From: Locusta migratoria
Lineage: Eukaryota; Arthropoda; Insecta; Orthoptera; Acrididae
Reading direction: 5' to 3'
Length of the DNA: 64,000 nt
Assembly: GCA_026315105.1 (NCBI GenBank)
Contig: CM048750.1
Coordinates: 169,226,549 to 169,290,548 of the forward strand
The translations under genes and the position numbers were made by a program. Positions 22,706-32,534 of this stretch are shown here, piece after piece (within the stretch, counting starts at the first letter, position 1; every line of letters starts with the position of its first letter). The notes beneath the pieces are model-generated. The model was not told where the DNA came from. It worked only from the letters and a program-made list of their open reading frames with translations, and made no database searches.

Positions 22706-23061
22706 TACCAATATAAAACACAGTCCGTTAGAATGAATGGCCACCGCCAAACTGTGGCAGAAAGCTAGATGGACCATCCAGTGGCACAGCATGCAGCTGA
22801 GCACAGCACTCTCGATTTCAATGGCTGCTTCACTGGTTCCTCCCCTCCACCACCAGTTCTTTTGAATTACCCAGATGGGAGTTGTCTCTTCAACACATGC
22901 TACGGTCATGCAAGCATCCTGGCTTCAACCTAAGATAACTTCCCATCCCTACAGCTAAATATCCTTCCCCCTTTCCTTCCCCACTCATTATCCTGTATCA
23001 ATCCAATTCATGTCTTCCTTGCAATTGTGTGTTGCCCCTAAAATATCCCCTTAATTAATTA
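22706..23061 (+). mobile_element. Penelope C-terminal region, right arm of the inverted pair (part 1)
   Basis: GAATGAATGGCCACCGCCAA, CCCAGATGGGAGTTGTCTCT and TTCATGTCTTCCTTGCAATT mirror the left arm. The copy breaks at CCCTTAATTAATTA (23048-23061), where a 1.8-kb foldback cluster has inserted, and resumes at 24887. Confidence 0.7.
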
Positions 23062-23156
23062 TATATAAAAATAGATGAAGTTTACTTACCAGGCGAAAGA
23101 GCACAGGTAGTGATAGTAACATAAATAAAAATATTATAGACGAAAAACTTCCTAGC

Positions 23157-23284
23157 AGGAAAAATTATATATAAAAAATATACGAAGATTACTCACCAGG
23201 CGAAGGAGCACAGGTGTGACAGCATCACAAATAGATAAATAAATAAATAAATGAATACACACGAAATGAATATACGCGAAAGCT

Positions 23285-23343
<59 letters not shown>

Positions 23344-23425
23344 GTGTGTGTATTCATTTATCTATTTGTGATGCTGTCACACCTGTGCTCCTTCGCCTGG
23401 TGAGTAATCTTCGTCTATATATATT
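23157..23425. repeat. Short foldback unit within the composite
   Basis: ACGAAGATTACTCACCAGGC at about 23180 is mirrored by GCCTGGTGAGTAATCTTCGT at about 23394-23413. The centre is a long (TG)n tract (23288-23352). This is the outer part of the 14437-15022 palindrome with its middle lost. Confidence 0.8.
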
Positions 23426-23439
23426 ATAGAAGGAGACTA

Positions 23440-23781
23440 TCCTGGTGGGAAAAATATGTATAAAATAAAGATTTTTGACTTACCTAAAGTACAGGCTCGT
23501 CGACAGAAACATAAAACACACACAAAAACACACAAACATTCGAGCTTTCGCCACCACTGGCAGCTTCTTCGGGAAAAAGAGGAAGGAAGGAGAGGAGAAA
23601 GGGAAAGATACGGGTTTTAAGGAAGTGTATTTGTTTACGCTCCTTTTTTTCCTCCCAAAGTAAGTCTTTCCTGTCGCGGGATTGGAATGACTCCTTACCC
23701 ACTCCCTTAAAACCCTCATCATTTCCGTTTCCCTCTCCTTCCCTTCTGCCTGACGAAGCAGCTAGGCTGCGAAAGCTAGCA

Positions 23782-23836
<55 letters not shown>

Positions 23837-23888
23837 ATTTGTTACTATCACTGCCAGTGCTCCTTCGGCTGATAAGTAGACTTCATCT

Positions 23889-23895
<7 letters not shown>
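23440..23895. repeat. Chimeric foldback unit within the composite
   Basis: The left end (TAAAGTACAGGCTCGTCGAC) belongs to the 29114-29687 subfamily. The right end (GCTCCTTCGGCTGATAAGTA) belongs to the 14437-15022 subfamily. The middle carries CAAAGTAAGTCTTTCC and a (TG)n tract of about 24 units. Confidence 0.7.
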
Positions 23896-23896
<1 letters not shown>

Positions 23897-23933
<37 letters not shown>

Positions 23934-24120
23934 GCCTAGGTGTGTTTGCGTCTGTGCAAATGTGTGTGTATTTGTTTACCTTCCTTTTCTTCCCCCAAGG
24001 TAAGTCTTTCCTCTCCCGGGATTGGAATGGCTCCTTACCCCCTCCTTTAAAACCCTCATCATTTCCTTTCCCTCTCCTTCCCTTCCGCCTGAGGAAGCAA
24101 CTGGGTTGTGAAAGCTTGCA

Positions 24121-24180
<60 letters not shown>

Positions 24181-24245
24181 TGTGTGTTTTATTTGTGTTA
24201 CTATCACCACCTGTGCTCCTTTGCCTAGTGAGTAATCTTAATCTA
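23897..24245. repeat. Foldback right-arm unit with (CA)n and (TG)n tracts
   Basis: Starts with about 17 CA units, then CCAAGGTAAGTCTTTCCTCT, GGATTGGAATGGCTCCTTAC, about 28 TG units and TGCTCCTTTGCCTAGTGAGT. It lacks most of a left arm. Confidence 0.75.
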
Positions 24246-24249
24246 TTTT

Positions 24250-24712
24250 TATAACATAAATAAAACACACACACAGGAACGCAAGCTTTCGCAACCCAGT
24301 TGCTTCTACAGGCAAAAGGAAAGGAGAGGAAAAAGGAAATGATGAGGGTTTTAAGGGAGTGGGTAAGAAGCTATTTTAATCCTGGGAGAGGAAAGACTTA
24401 CCTTGGAGGGAAAAAAAAGGAAGGTAAACAAATACACACCCACCCACACATATACACAAATGCAAACACACTTAGGGAGAGGAAAGACTTACCTTGGGGA
24501 AAAAAGGAAGGTAAACAAATACACCCACACATATACACAAATGCAAACACACCTGCCTATTTGTTTAACTACCTGTTTTCCCCCCAAGGGAAGTCTTTCC
24601 TCTTCCAGGATTGGAATGGCTCCTTACCCACTCCCTTAAAACCCTCATCATTTCCTTTTCCCTCTCCTTCCCTACTGCCTGAAGAAGCAACTGGGTTGCG
24701 AAAGCTTGCGTT

Positions 24713-24768
<56 letters not shown>

Positions 24769-24840
24769 TGTGTGTTATTTATGTTACTATCACTACCTGT
24801 GCTCTTTCACCTGGTAAGTAAACATCTATTTTTATATATA
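24250..24840. repeat. Complete foldback unit within the composite
   Basis: GGAACGCAAGCTTTCGCAAC at about 24278 is mirrored by GTTGCGAAAGCTTGCGTTTA near 24693. The left arm contains an internal 60-70 bp tandem duplication (GGGAGAGGAAAGACTTACCT at about 24385 and 24475). A (TG)n tract lies at 24716-24765. The 173-codon frame crossing it is an artefact of the repeat. Confidence 0.75.
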
Positions 24841-24886
24841 TTTTTACTGCTAGGAATTTTTCCTCTATAATACCCTTAATTAATTA

Positions 24887-25292
24887 CTTTTTTTAAACAT
24901 CTTTTTCCTGTTTTTTCCTATTTTTATTTTTTTGTATTATTTTTATCATTTCAAATCCACCCCACTCTCCCCACACTCCACTACACCTCCCTTTTATAGT
25001 TTCCTGCCCCTTCCCTTCACTATATTCATTGCCACAATTCAAATCCCATCTGTCAGAGCCATTACATTCCATCATGCAACACAGAACTTTCCATCCCCAT
25101 CCTTACCTGGAATCTTTCCCCCTCCACTACCCATCTCACTCACAGTCTAGATGCTTGTGGCACTGGAATGGCCGGACATTGTGGTTATGTGAGTACAGTT
25201 GTCTGAATCATTGTGTGAATATATGTGTTTCTTCTTCTTTTTCTCATGAAGGCCATGGCCAAAAGTTTAAGTTGTGTGGTTGTGATTATCTT
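24887..25292 (+). mobile_element. Penelope 3' region, right arm of the inverted pair (part 2)
   Basis: Continues from 23061 after the insertion. TTGCCACAATTCAAATCCCA, CTCACAGTCTAGATGCTTGT and CATGAAGGCCATGGCCAAAA mirror the left arm at 22250, 22150 and 22035. Confidence 0.7.
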
Positions 25293-26164
25293 TTTTTTTA
25301 ATTTATTATTATTATTATTTATTAATTTTATTTCTCTGGCATTTGCCTGATTTCCCTGACACATTTTAAATTTCCTGACTTCAGAACTTGTGGCAATCAT
25401 GTTACTATGCAACATGTGAATGACTTAAAACTCATCCTATGGCTGTTATTTGCACATAATATGTAATTCCAATATCTTCGCATTGTCGCACCTACAGCAG
25501 CTACCAACACTCTGTCCTCCCCACTACCAACAAAGACACTGGCAACAGCTGGCAGCTGACTTGCTACTTTTAGTGGTGTGTGCACAACTGTTGATTGCAT
25601 GTGCACATGGCTTGTTGGGTAGAGTTGGTAACTATGCTTTCCACTACTACCACCAGTCGATCACAAAGTAATTTTATTTGAAGTATAGTGATACTCCTTA
25701 TATCCCTGCCAGTAGAATCTCTTTTCAAAAACTCCAAAATTTGAACTAAGGGACCCAAGAAACATTAACAGTATACCCAGAAATAAATAACCATTAACTA
25801 ATGATCATGATGAAATGGTCTTTTTTACTACCAGTATCACATTTTAAAAAAGTAAATTACCAAGCATGCTTCTCAATCTCTATCGATATGCTGAAAAGTA
25901 TAATTTGGTTTGCATGTTTATAAACATTTGTGTGTGATAAAGAGGTAACAGACTCAGGCAGAAAATAAAATTTCTGAAACAATTAGATAATACAGTGATA
26001 AAAAGAAATATTTAGATGTTAATAGGAAATTACAATTGCAGTGTCATCTAGTTTTGACCATTGTTGAAAGTTTAAAGTTACTAACACATCACAAACTTAG
26101 ATTAAAATCATTTTTTCCATTTCCAAACAGACTAAAATGAAGAACCTTACACAACACACCAGAC
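25293..26164. other. Non-coding DNA, nothing recognised
   Basis: AT-rich DNA with no supported features. Confidence 0.4.
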
Positions 26165-27835
26165 ACAAGAGCAAGTTGATATACCAGCAATTACGCCCTT
26201 TGGATTGTTCTACTCAAACTTTATATTTCAATTGCAAAATGCTGCACAAACATGGTAACATTTTATAGATACTATAATTTGAGGGCTGCCTTACTGCTTT
26301 TTTATTTGCATAATGTATTGGTCTATTCAGAAACATAAGAACAGCATCACCATCATATACATGAAGTTTATGACCACCCAGAGTAGCACAATGTGATATT
26401 AAACATGGCAAAATGTATTTTTGGGGCAACCTGAGTTTCTTTACTACAGCATATTGCTTGCATATTACAACTGCCAATGCCTACCATTGTACAAGAACTG
26501 TGCAGATACCTCGGGATGCTAAATTTTTAACGTCGTCACTTTTCACATATTTTGCCATTAAACACAGCACTGGTTGGTGAATAGGTATGTGGTGATGCTC
26601 TCATAAAATGGAATGACAATGTGGATGCAGCATTCCAGGCCACTTGCCCATCCAAAACTTGAGGCTCTGCTCACCTTGATGGTCAATGCCAGCCAGATTG
26701 CTATTGATGTGGCTTTGTAACAGTGGATGGATGATGCACAACAGCTGCTCACTTGTTTTTCGCATATGTTGACACCTTCACAGTAGTGATTGATTGCATA
26801 TGATAGGAAGCTGTTGGCCATCTATCAATCCATCAAGTATTTCAGGCTGCAAATGGAGTCATGGAACTTCTCTGTTTATACAGATCACAAGCCATTTGTA
26901 TATGCGTTTTGCAAGAACAGTGACAAATTCTCACCACAACAGTACTAACAACTAGAGTTTATAAGCCAATTCACTACGGACTTGCAGCACCTCCGTGGCA
27001 TGACCAATGTGGTGGCTGACTGTAAACTCGGAGTTTCTAGTAGTTCACATGCAATGAACATGACAGAGCTCACCATCAGCCAGAAAGAGGAAGCTGGAAT
27101 ACAAACAATATTAAAAGATGAGAACACTTCATTAAAATTACAACTGATCGACTTACTGTGTGAAACTGGCAACATCTACTGCGACATACAGCACAGCAGA
27201 TCACAACCATTTGTAACAATCACATTCTAGCTAATTGTATTCGATAACTTGGATAACCTTTGTCACCCTGGAGTGCCTGCGACAGCTAAGCTGGTATCAC
27301 AGAGGTTTCTGTGGCCGGACATGGACAGAGATTGTCTTCAGTTGACTTGTTCTTGCCCATGTTGCCAGTTATGTAAAGTTGTCTGAAATTTGCAGACTTC
27401 CAAGATGTCAGTGCACATTTCACTCACATTCACTTGAACGTAAAAGGACCACTGGCTTCCTCAGATGGCCATCACTATCTAATGACGGACAGGTACATGC
27501 ATTGGCTTGAAGCACTACCTATCAATGACATTTCAGCAGAAACACTTGTGGCAGCCTTCACATAAATGTTGCTTGCCAGATTTGGTTGTTCTCTTCACAT
27601 AATAACTAACAAGCGGAGACAGTTCAAGTCTGAATTGTTTATGCTGCTTGCCAAGTTCTGTGGGTACTTTCACCATAAGACACTGCATACCACCCAACTA
27701 GTACTGGTACGCTGGAAAGGTGGCACCACACATTGAAGGCAGCAATGATGTGCCACAGGACCACATGAACTTTTGTACTGCCCATTGCCCTACTTGGGCA
27801 AACCAGACAGAGGCCTCAGCAACAGAAGTTGTATC
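26165..27835 (+). pseudogene. Gypsy-type pol fragment (RT, RNase H, integrase), dead
   Basis: Conceptual translation with several frame changes shows the late reverse transcriptase (ITPFGLF at about 26180, a LGY/LGMLNF connection at about 26500), RNase H (VYTDHKPFVYAF at about 26875, preceded by DRKLLAIYQSIKYF), the integrase zinc finger (CHPGVPATAKLVSQRFLW at about 27265, then a CxxC pair) and part of the integrase core ending in RWHHTLKAAM near 27720. Family knowledge identifies this order as Ty3/gypsy pol. Stops and frameshifts interrupt every domain, and no LTR, gag or early RT is present. A CR1 tail abuts the 3' end. It is related to, but distinct from, the element at 35730-44530. Confidence 0.8.
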
Positions 27836-27930
27836 TACATCTACATTAATACTCAGCAAGTCACAGTGAAGTGCATGGCAGAACGTTCATTGAACCACTT
27901 ATTTGATGTTTCTCTACAGTTCCATTATCT
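27836..27930 (-). repeat. CR1 3'-end fragment
   Basis: On the minus strand GGTTCAATGAACGTTCTGCC, CACTTCACTGTGACTTGCTG and a terminal ATGTAGATGTAGATA repeat match the 3' end of the CR1 element at 35185-35250. Confidence 0.7.
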
Positions 27931-28321
27931 AACAGCTTAGGGGGGAAAAGGAACACCTATATATATATGCATTTTCGATCTTATTTTGATGATCATGTCT
28001 TCGGGTATGTAGGTGGGTGCTAACAAAATGTTTATGGTGCAACACATTCCATTTCAGTCAAGAGTATATAGAAGGATTAGGTAAGAATTCAAAACCATAT
28101 GTTGTGATTTTCACATTATACACTGTATTGTAGACTGCAGGAGTTCATACTGACTTTCAGTAGCATTCAATGTAGAGTGTTTGAGAGCTCTTACATTGCA
28201 TTTGGTAGTTGATACTATTAATATCAAACTTGCATCTAATGAAAGTTTAAAGACAATGACAGATGGAAAATTTTGAAAACTCACTGTTCTTGGTGAAGTT
28301 GGTTGTAATTAAACACGCAGT
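27931..28321. other. Non-coding DNA, nothing recognised
   Basis: Contains a short (TA)n tract near 27960; no gene or repeat supported. Confidence 0.4.
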
Positions 28322-28470
28322 TGCTCGCCGTCGGAGGTATGAGTCCTCCCTGGAGCATGGGTGTGTGTGTTTGTCCTTAGGTTAGTTTAGCTTAGTTTAA
28401 GTAGTTTGTAAGCTACAGACTGATGACCACGCAGTTTGGTCCAATAGATTTACAAACATTTGAACATTTT
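28322..28470 (+). mobile_element. SINE-like repeat copy
   Basis: TATGAGTCCTCCCTGGAGCA is a B-box-like remnant. It is followed by TGTGTGTTTGTCCTTAGGTT, AAGTAGTTTGTAAGCTACAG and ACTGATGACCACGCAGTTTG, ending near TTGAACATTTTT. From memory this is a widespread insect SINE body with a T-rich end. The tRNA A box is not recognisable, so the copy is 5'-truncated or decayed. Confidence 0.65.
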
Positions 28471-28727
28471 TTTAACATTAATAATTAAACAACACATAAT
28501 TAAATATTGAGAGTTAAAGGCTTCATCAGATTAAATTACAGTACCAGTCCAATGTTCATTATGGTCTACTACCTGTGAGAGCGTACATACAAGGTGTGAA
28601 GTAGCAGGTTTGTGTCCTACCATTTTTACTTTGACATTTGTAGAGTATTCTAGGCCTTCCTTATTAATTAAATAGAAATACATTCTACAATAGTAGATGT
28701 TATGTTAAATCAGAGTTCTCTCTCCCT

Positions 28728-28728
<1 letters not shown>

Positions 28729-28772
<44 letters not shown>

Positions 28773-28780
28773 GGGGGGGG
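28729..28780. repeat. Poly-T (43) plus poly-G (9) run
   Basis: Forty-three T followed by nine G. It may be a minus-strand poly-A tail, but no element body is recognised to its right. Confidence 0.9.
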
Positions 28781-29113
28781 TGTATCAATTTCATCATCAT
28801 TTGTCATGACATGATATGGTATCATTAAATTCATTTAGTCATTTTCAGTGCATGATGTTCAGTTATATTACCATTGACACTTTTTTTCTCCTTCTAATTA
28901 ATGGTTTGTGTGTGGGAGGGGGCTGTTTCTGAAATATACAAACCAATGCTGTAATTTGCCTTTTACTCACATTGCAAAATCATTTCAATTTATTCTATTC
29001 ATTTCTGTACATTCAAATTGTCTTAATAAGCATAAAAATTATTGTAATAAGCATACAAAAGCGTAACCATCTGTCAGAGCAAGAGCAACTGTGAAAACAA
29101 TATATATAGAGGT

Positions 29114-29687
29114 TGTTTAACTTACCCATAGTACAGGCTCGTTGACAGTCACAAAAACAAATAAAAACACACACAAACACAGATTCAAGCTTTTGGAACC
29201 GTTGGCTGCTTCATCAGGAAAAGAGGAAGGTAGGAGCGGAAAAAGGAAAGGATGCGGGTTTTATGGGAGTGGATGAGGAGTCATTCCAATCCCGGAAGTA
29301 GAAGGACTTACCTTAGGGGGAAAAAGGAAAAGGTAAACAAGTACACACACATCCACACATATACACACGCAAACACACCAAGGCAGACATTTGTAGAAAG
29401 CCAAATATATATGAAAATATCTGCCTTGGTGTGTTTGTGTGTATATATGTGTGTGTGCGTGTGTGTGTGTGCTTGTTTACCTTTCCTTTTTTTCCCCTAA
29501 AGTAAGTCCAATTCCTGGGAATCGAATGACTCCTCATCCACTCCCTTAAAACCAGCACCCTTCCCTTTTTCCATTCCTTCCTTCCTCTTTTCCTGATGAA
29601 GCGGCCAACAGTTGCGAAAGCTTGAATCTGTGTTTTTATTTGTTTTTGTGACTGTCAACGAGCCTGTACTTTGGGTAAGTTAAATGA
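29114..29687. mobile_element. 574-bp foldback element, second subfamily
   Basis: TTAACTTACCCATAGTACAG at the left mirrors CTGTACTTTGGGTAAGTTAA at the right. Arms continue through GGAGTCATTCCAATCC and CTTACCTTAGGGGGAAAAA to CACACCAAGGCAGA at a centre near 29400. Pairing is less perfect than at 14737. It has the same modular design (GTAAGT box, CA/TG tracts, pyrimidine-rich arm) as the other foldbacks. A (TG)n tract follows at 29692-29725. Confidence 0.8.
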
Positions 29688-29689
29688 CC

Positions 29690-29732
<43 letters not shown>

Positions 29733-29921
29733 TGTATTTCACATCCACTTATGTCTAGATATAATGTACAACAATTATTGATTGATTAACAGACAACAAA
29801 GGAAACACAAGACATACGTATCCTGGAAAACTAGAAACTGTCATAACTTTAGAACAGAATTCTAACTTTTAAGTCAGCAATGATGGAGAAGAATTTCTTA
29901 GTTCTCTGTTGCTATAACACA

Positions 29922-29927
29922 TTTATT
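29922..29927 (-). terminator. Polyadenylation signal AATAAA (minus strand)
   Basis: AATAAA on the minus strand lies about 58 bases after the TAA stop of the terminal exon at 30350-29985. This spacing suits a short 3' untranslated region. Confidence 0.6.
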
Positions 29928-29984
29928 GTCCCTGGGAAGTGATGGATGATCTGAACATTCGATTTCTTGAAAGGGTTGTTGAAA

Positions 29985-30350
29985 TTACATTTTGCACTCA
30001 GGTTTGGGTTGATTCCATTTAATTACACGCATGAGCTGTTGAAATGTCACTTCGTACTCACACTTCCAAATGTCAAGTTCTCTTGGCTCAATTCCATCTC
30101 GTGTGGTGACACAGATGTAATGAAACACATTCCCATCAAAGTAGGCATGTGGCAAGCTGTCTATTTCTCTGGGAAAAGCAAGCCCGCAAGTGGCTGCAGC
30201 ATCAAGAACATGCAGTACACATCGCATGAACAGAGACGCCAGGTAGATAGCACGTTCATTAGGCTTTGTAGACTTTGCAACAATGTTCTCAGCCTGCTCA
30301 CACCCAGAGAGGCCAGCGACGGCGGCAGCAGTGGCACAGAAGGCAGTGAC
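29985..30350 (-). CDS. Terminal coding exon of an unrecognised minus-strand host gene
   Basis: The minus strand is open for 121 codons from a consensus acceptor (TTTTACCACAG before base 30350) to TAA at 29987-29985, with AATAAA 58 bases later. The peptide looks like a folded, mainly helical cellular protein. Notable stretches are an Ala-rich VTAFCATAAAVAGL, ERAIYLASLFMRCVLHVLDA in the middle, and a C-terminal FHYICVTTRDGI then ELDIWKCEYEV. There are no transposon motifs, and its composition differs from the surrounding AT-rich DNA. The acceptor phase is 0, compatible with the candidate first exon at 51999-51847. I do not recognise the family. A processed pseudogene piece is possible but less likely given the acceptor. 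Confidence 0.6.
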   Translation of the reverse strand, partial: VTAFCATAAAVAGLSGCEQAENIVAKSTKPNERAIYLASLFMRCVLHVLDAAATCGLAFPREIDSLPHAYFDGNVFHYICVTTRDGIEPRELDIWKCEYEVTFQQLMRVIKWNQPKPECKM

Positions 30351-31109
30351 CTGTGGTAAAACTAAGTTGAATTGTCATGTCTTTTCAAAAATACAATACT
30401 GACCAATGTTCATCCTGCTCTACTAACTGTGAGGGTGGACTACAAGTATCTTAAAGCACTGTGAGCTGTCATTGTCAATAAATTACAAATGAAGCATGGA
30501 ACAGAAACACATGTAAACATTCAAAACACAGACATCTGGTAAAATGAGTAAACACTGACAATAAAAAGAATAGAAAGATTTAAAATTTTGCTTTGTCTCA
30601 GCTATCTATAAAGTATGTATAAAAGACAATTTACAAGCTAGTTCTTTTAGGACACTTTTTGCCAAACATGAACTTCTTTAAGTAAATTTAATTATCACCA
30701 ACATAACACTTTTTATCATTTTATTAACAAACTGTACTAATAACAATGTATATTCAGTAGCTTCTCAGTATCCTGGTATTTTTAAACGGTATGTGTTCAT
30801 AAGAAATAAAATTAATGAGCTGCTGCATTAATTCATATGCTATAAAGGCTACAGAATATCCATTTTCATTACAAACCAAGTCCTGAAACTAGTTTCAGAA
30901 TGTCTAAATAAAAAATTATGTTGTCAGAACATCTTAATGAACACTGCTGAAGATATACCTTATTGCAGAGATTCCCAAACTATTATTCTCCTGGTGGGTG
31001 ATGGGAGTTCTTGAGGTCGGTCAGCTGACAACTTCTAAAACATCAACGTACTATATGCTATCTCCGGCAATGAGAAAAAGTGTATTTATCATTTCTTACT
31101 ATTTACATC
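30351..31109. other. Probable intron DNA
   Basis: AT-rich DNA immediately upstream (minus-strand sense) of the terminal exon; no repeats or other exons recognised. Confidence 0.4.
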
Positions 31110-31549
31110 ACTGATTGGATGTCCTCCAGTGCACACCCGTCCAGTGACAGCAAATTCTCAGTTGAAAGTGTAACTGGCTTCTCTCTAGAAGCTACATATT
31201 TCGACTTTTCAGTGCGTTTTCCCTTCAGTTAATCAAAGTTATTGTGTGCTCGCATTTTTATTTGATTCGTACTCACTGGTTAGTGTATTATTCCGCCGTG
31301 TGAATCGCATCGCGACAGTCGACTGCCTTTATTTTCTGATTAGAGGTGACATATAGTATTTTGATTTTTGTCTGCACGTTCTCGTTTCAATTTGTAAATT
31401 TATACTGTGTTCTCGTGCATATTAGATTCAAATCCACGTTCTAACAAACAGTGTAGTCTTCCTTTGAATGCATCTCAACTGTAGTTTTTGTTTTTGTCGG
31501 CACTGTAATAATAAATAGGGATTGTGACTGCTGTGTGCAGATGCAGTCT

Positions 31550-32453
31550 GAGCTGGTGACACTTCGCTCCCAGCTTCAAGCTGTGTTAACCTCGGTTGCA
31601 CAGTTGGAAGCTGCGATCAAGGGGTGTTGTCGTTGTTGGCCGCTAGTGGGGACCGAACGGACTCCCGTCGTCTCCACCAATCGGCCTGCGCCTTCGACAT
31701 GCTAGCAGTGAGGCAGACACCCACCCATGGTTGCATGGGAGGTTGCTCCAGTGCGTGGCAGGAGGCGCAAGACATTCCGGGGGACCAATCATGAGGCCTC
31801 CCCGGTTAGTCTTGCTTTTGTTCAGGACAACATTCCTGAGTCGGATGGTGTCTCTCATCCTGAGGTCACCACCCAGCCTGCAAGATCTGGGCTTTCACAG
31901 AGGGTGGATTTGCTTGTAGTTTGGAGCTCCAACGTTAGGCGGGTGATGGAGCCCCTTAGAGAGATGGCTGCCAAGGAGGGGAAGAAGGCCAATGTGCACT
32001 CCGTGTGCATACCAGGTGGAATCATTCCAGATGTGGAACGAACTCTTCCAGATGCCAACAAGGGTAAGGGGTGCAGCCAACTGCAGGTGGTGGCTCAGAT
32101 CGGTACCAATTATGTGTGTCGCTTCAGATCTGAAGAGGTCCTCTCAGGTTTTGACCGGCTATCTGAAGTGGTAAAGACTGCCAGTCTTGCTTGCAAGATG
32201 AAAGCAGAGCTCACCATCTGCAGCATAGTACGACAGGACCGACTGTGGACATCTGGTACAGAGCCGAGTGGAGGGTCTGAATCAGAGGCTCAGACGATTC
32301 TGCGACCGTGTAGGCTGCAGATTCCTTTACTTGCGCCATCAGGTGGTGGGTTTCTGGGTTCTGCTGAATAGGTCAGGAGTCCAATATACGCAGGAAGCGG
32401 CTACACGGGTAGCGGGGGCTGTGTGGCATAGACTGGGCGGCTTTTTAGGATAA
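31550..32453 (+). pseudogene. CR1 ORF1 with an SGNH-esterase-like region
   Basis: The frame starts near 31552 with SELVTLRSQLQAVLTSVAQL, a short coiled coil. It is broken by a stop before the ATG at 31727 and is then open to 32371. The middle shows VVAQIGTNYVCRFRSEEVLS, whose GTN block is the third conserved block of SGNH/GDSL hydrolases, normally GTND, with the Asp replaced by Tyr here. The C-terminal block (VQYTQEAATRVAGAVWHR) continues in another frame to 32453, so a frameshift occurs near 32260. In related CR1/L2 LINEs ORF1 encodes an esterase-like protein thought to bind RNA or lipid. The assignment is from motif order and not from a full alignment. Confidence 0.6.
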
Positions 32454-32534
32454 AGGGCTTCAGGGAAAAACAAAATGGGCAATCTCAAAGGGTGCAGGTG
32501 AATCACAGGAGAAATGTAGATCTGGGAACTATCG

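Larger units (their letters stand above)
23062..24872. mobile_element. 1.8-kb composite foldback insertion with 14-bp target duplication
   Basis: The insertion is flanked by CCCTTAATTAATTA at 23048-23061 and 24873-24886. The paralogous left arm of the host Penelope pair keeps this sequence once, uninterrupted, and serves as the empty site. The insert begins TATATAAAAATAGATGAAG and its right part ends CATCTATTTTTATATA, followed by a short tail with GCTAGGAATTTTTCCTC. Inside are at least four related units of the 14437-15022 family, nested or joined. None encodes a protein. Confidence 0.75.

Noticed and set aside
24300..24821. 173-codon plus-strand open frame
   Set aside because: It runs through a foldback unit and its (TG)n tract; the peptide is a translation of repeat arms (CVCVCV and mirrored segments) with no domain.
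30000..30359. Plus-strand 130-codon frame over the terminal exon
   Set aside because: It is the antisense shadow of the minus-strand exon, which has acceptor, stop and polyadenylation signal in order.
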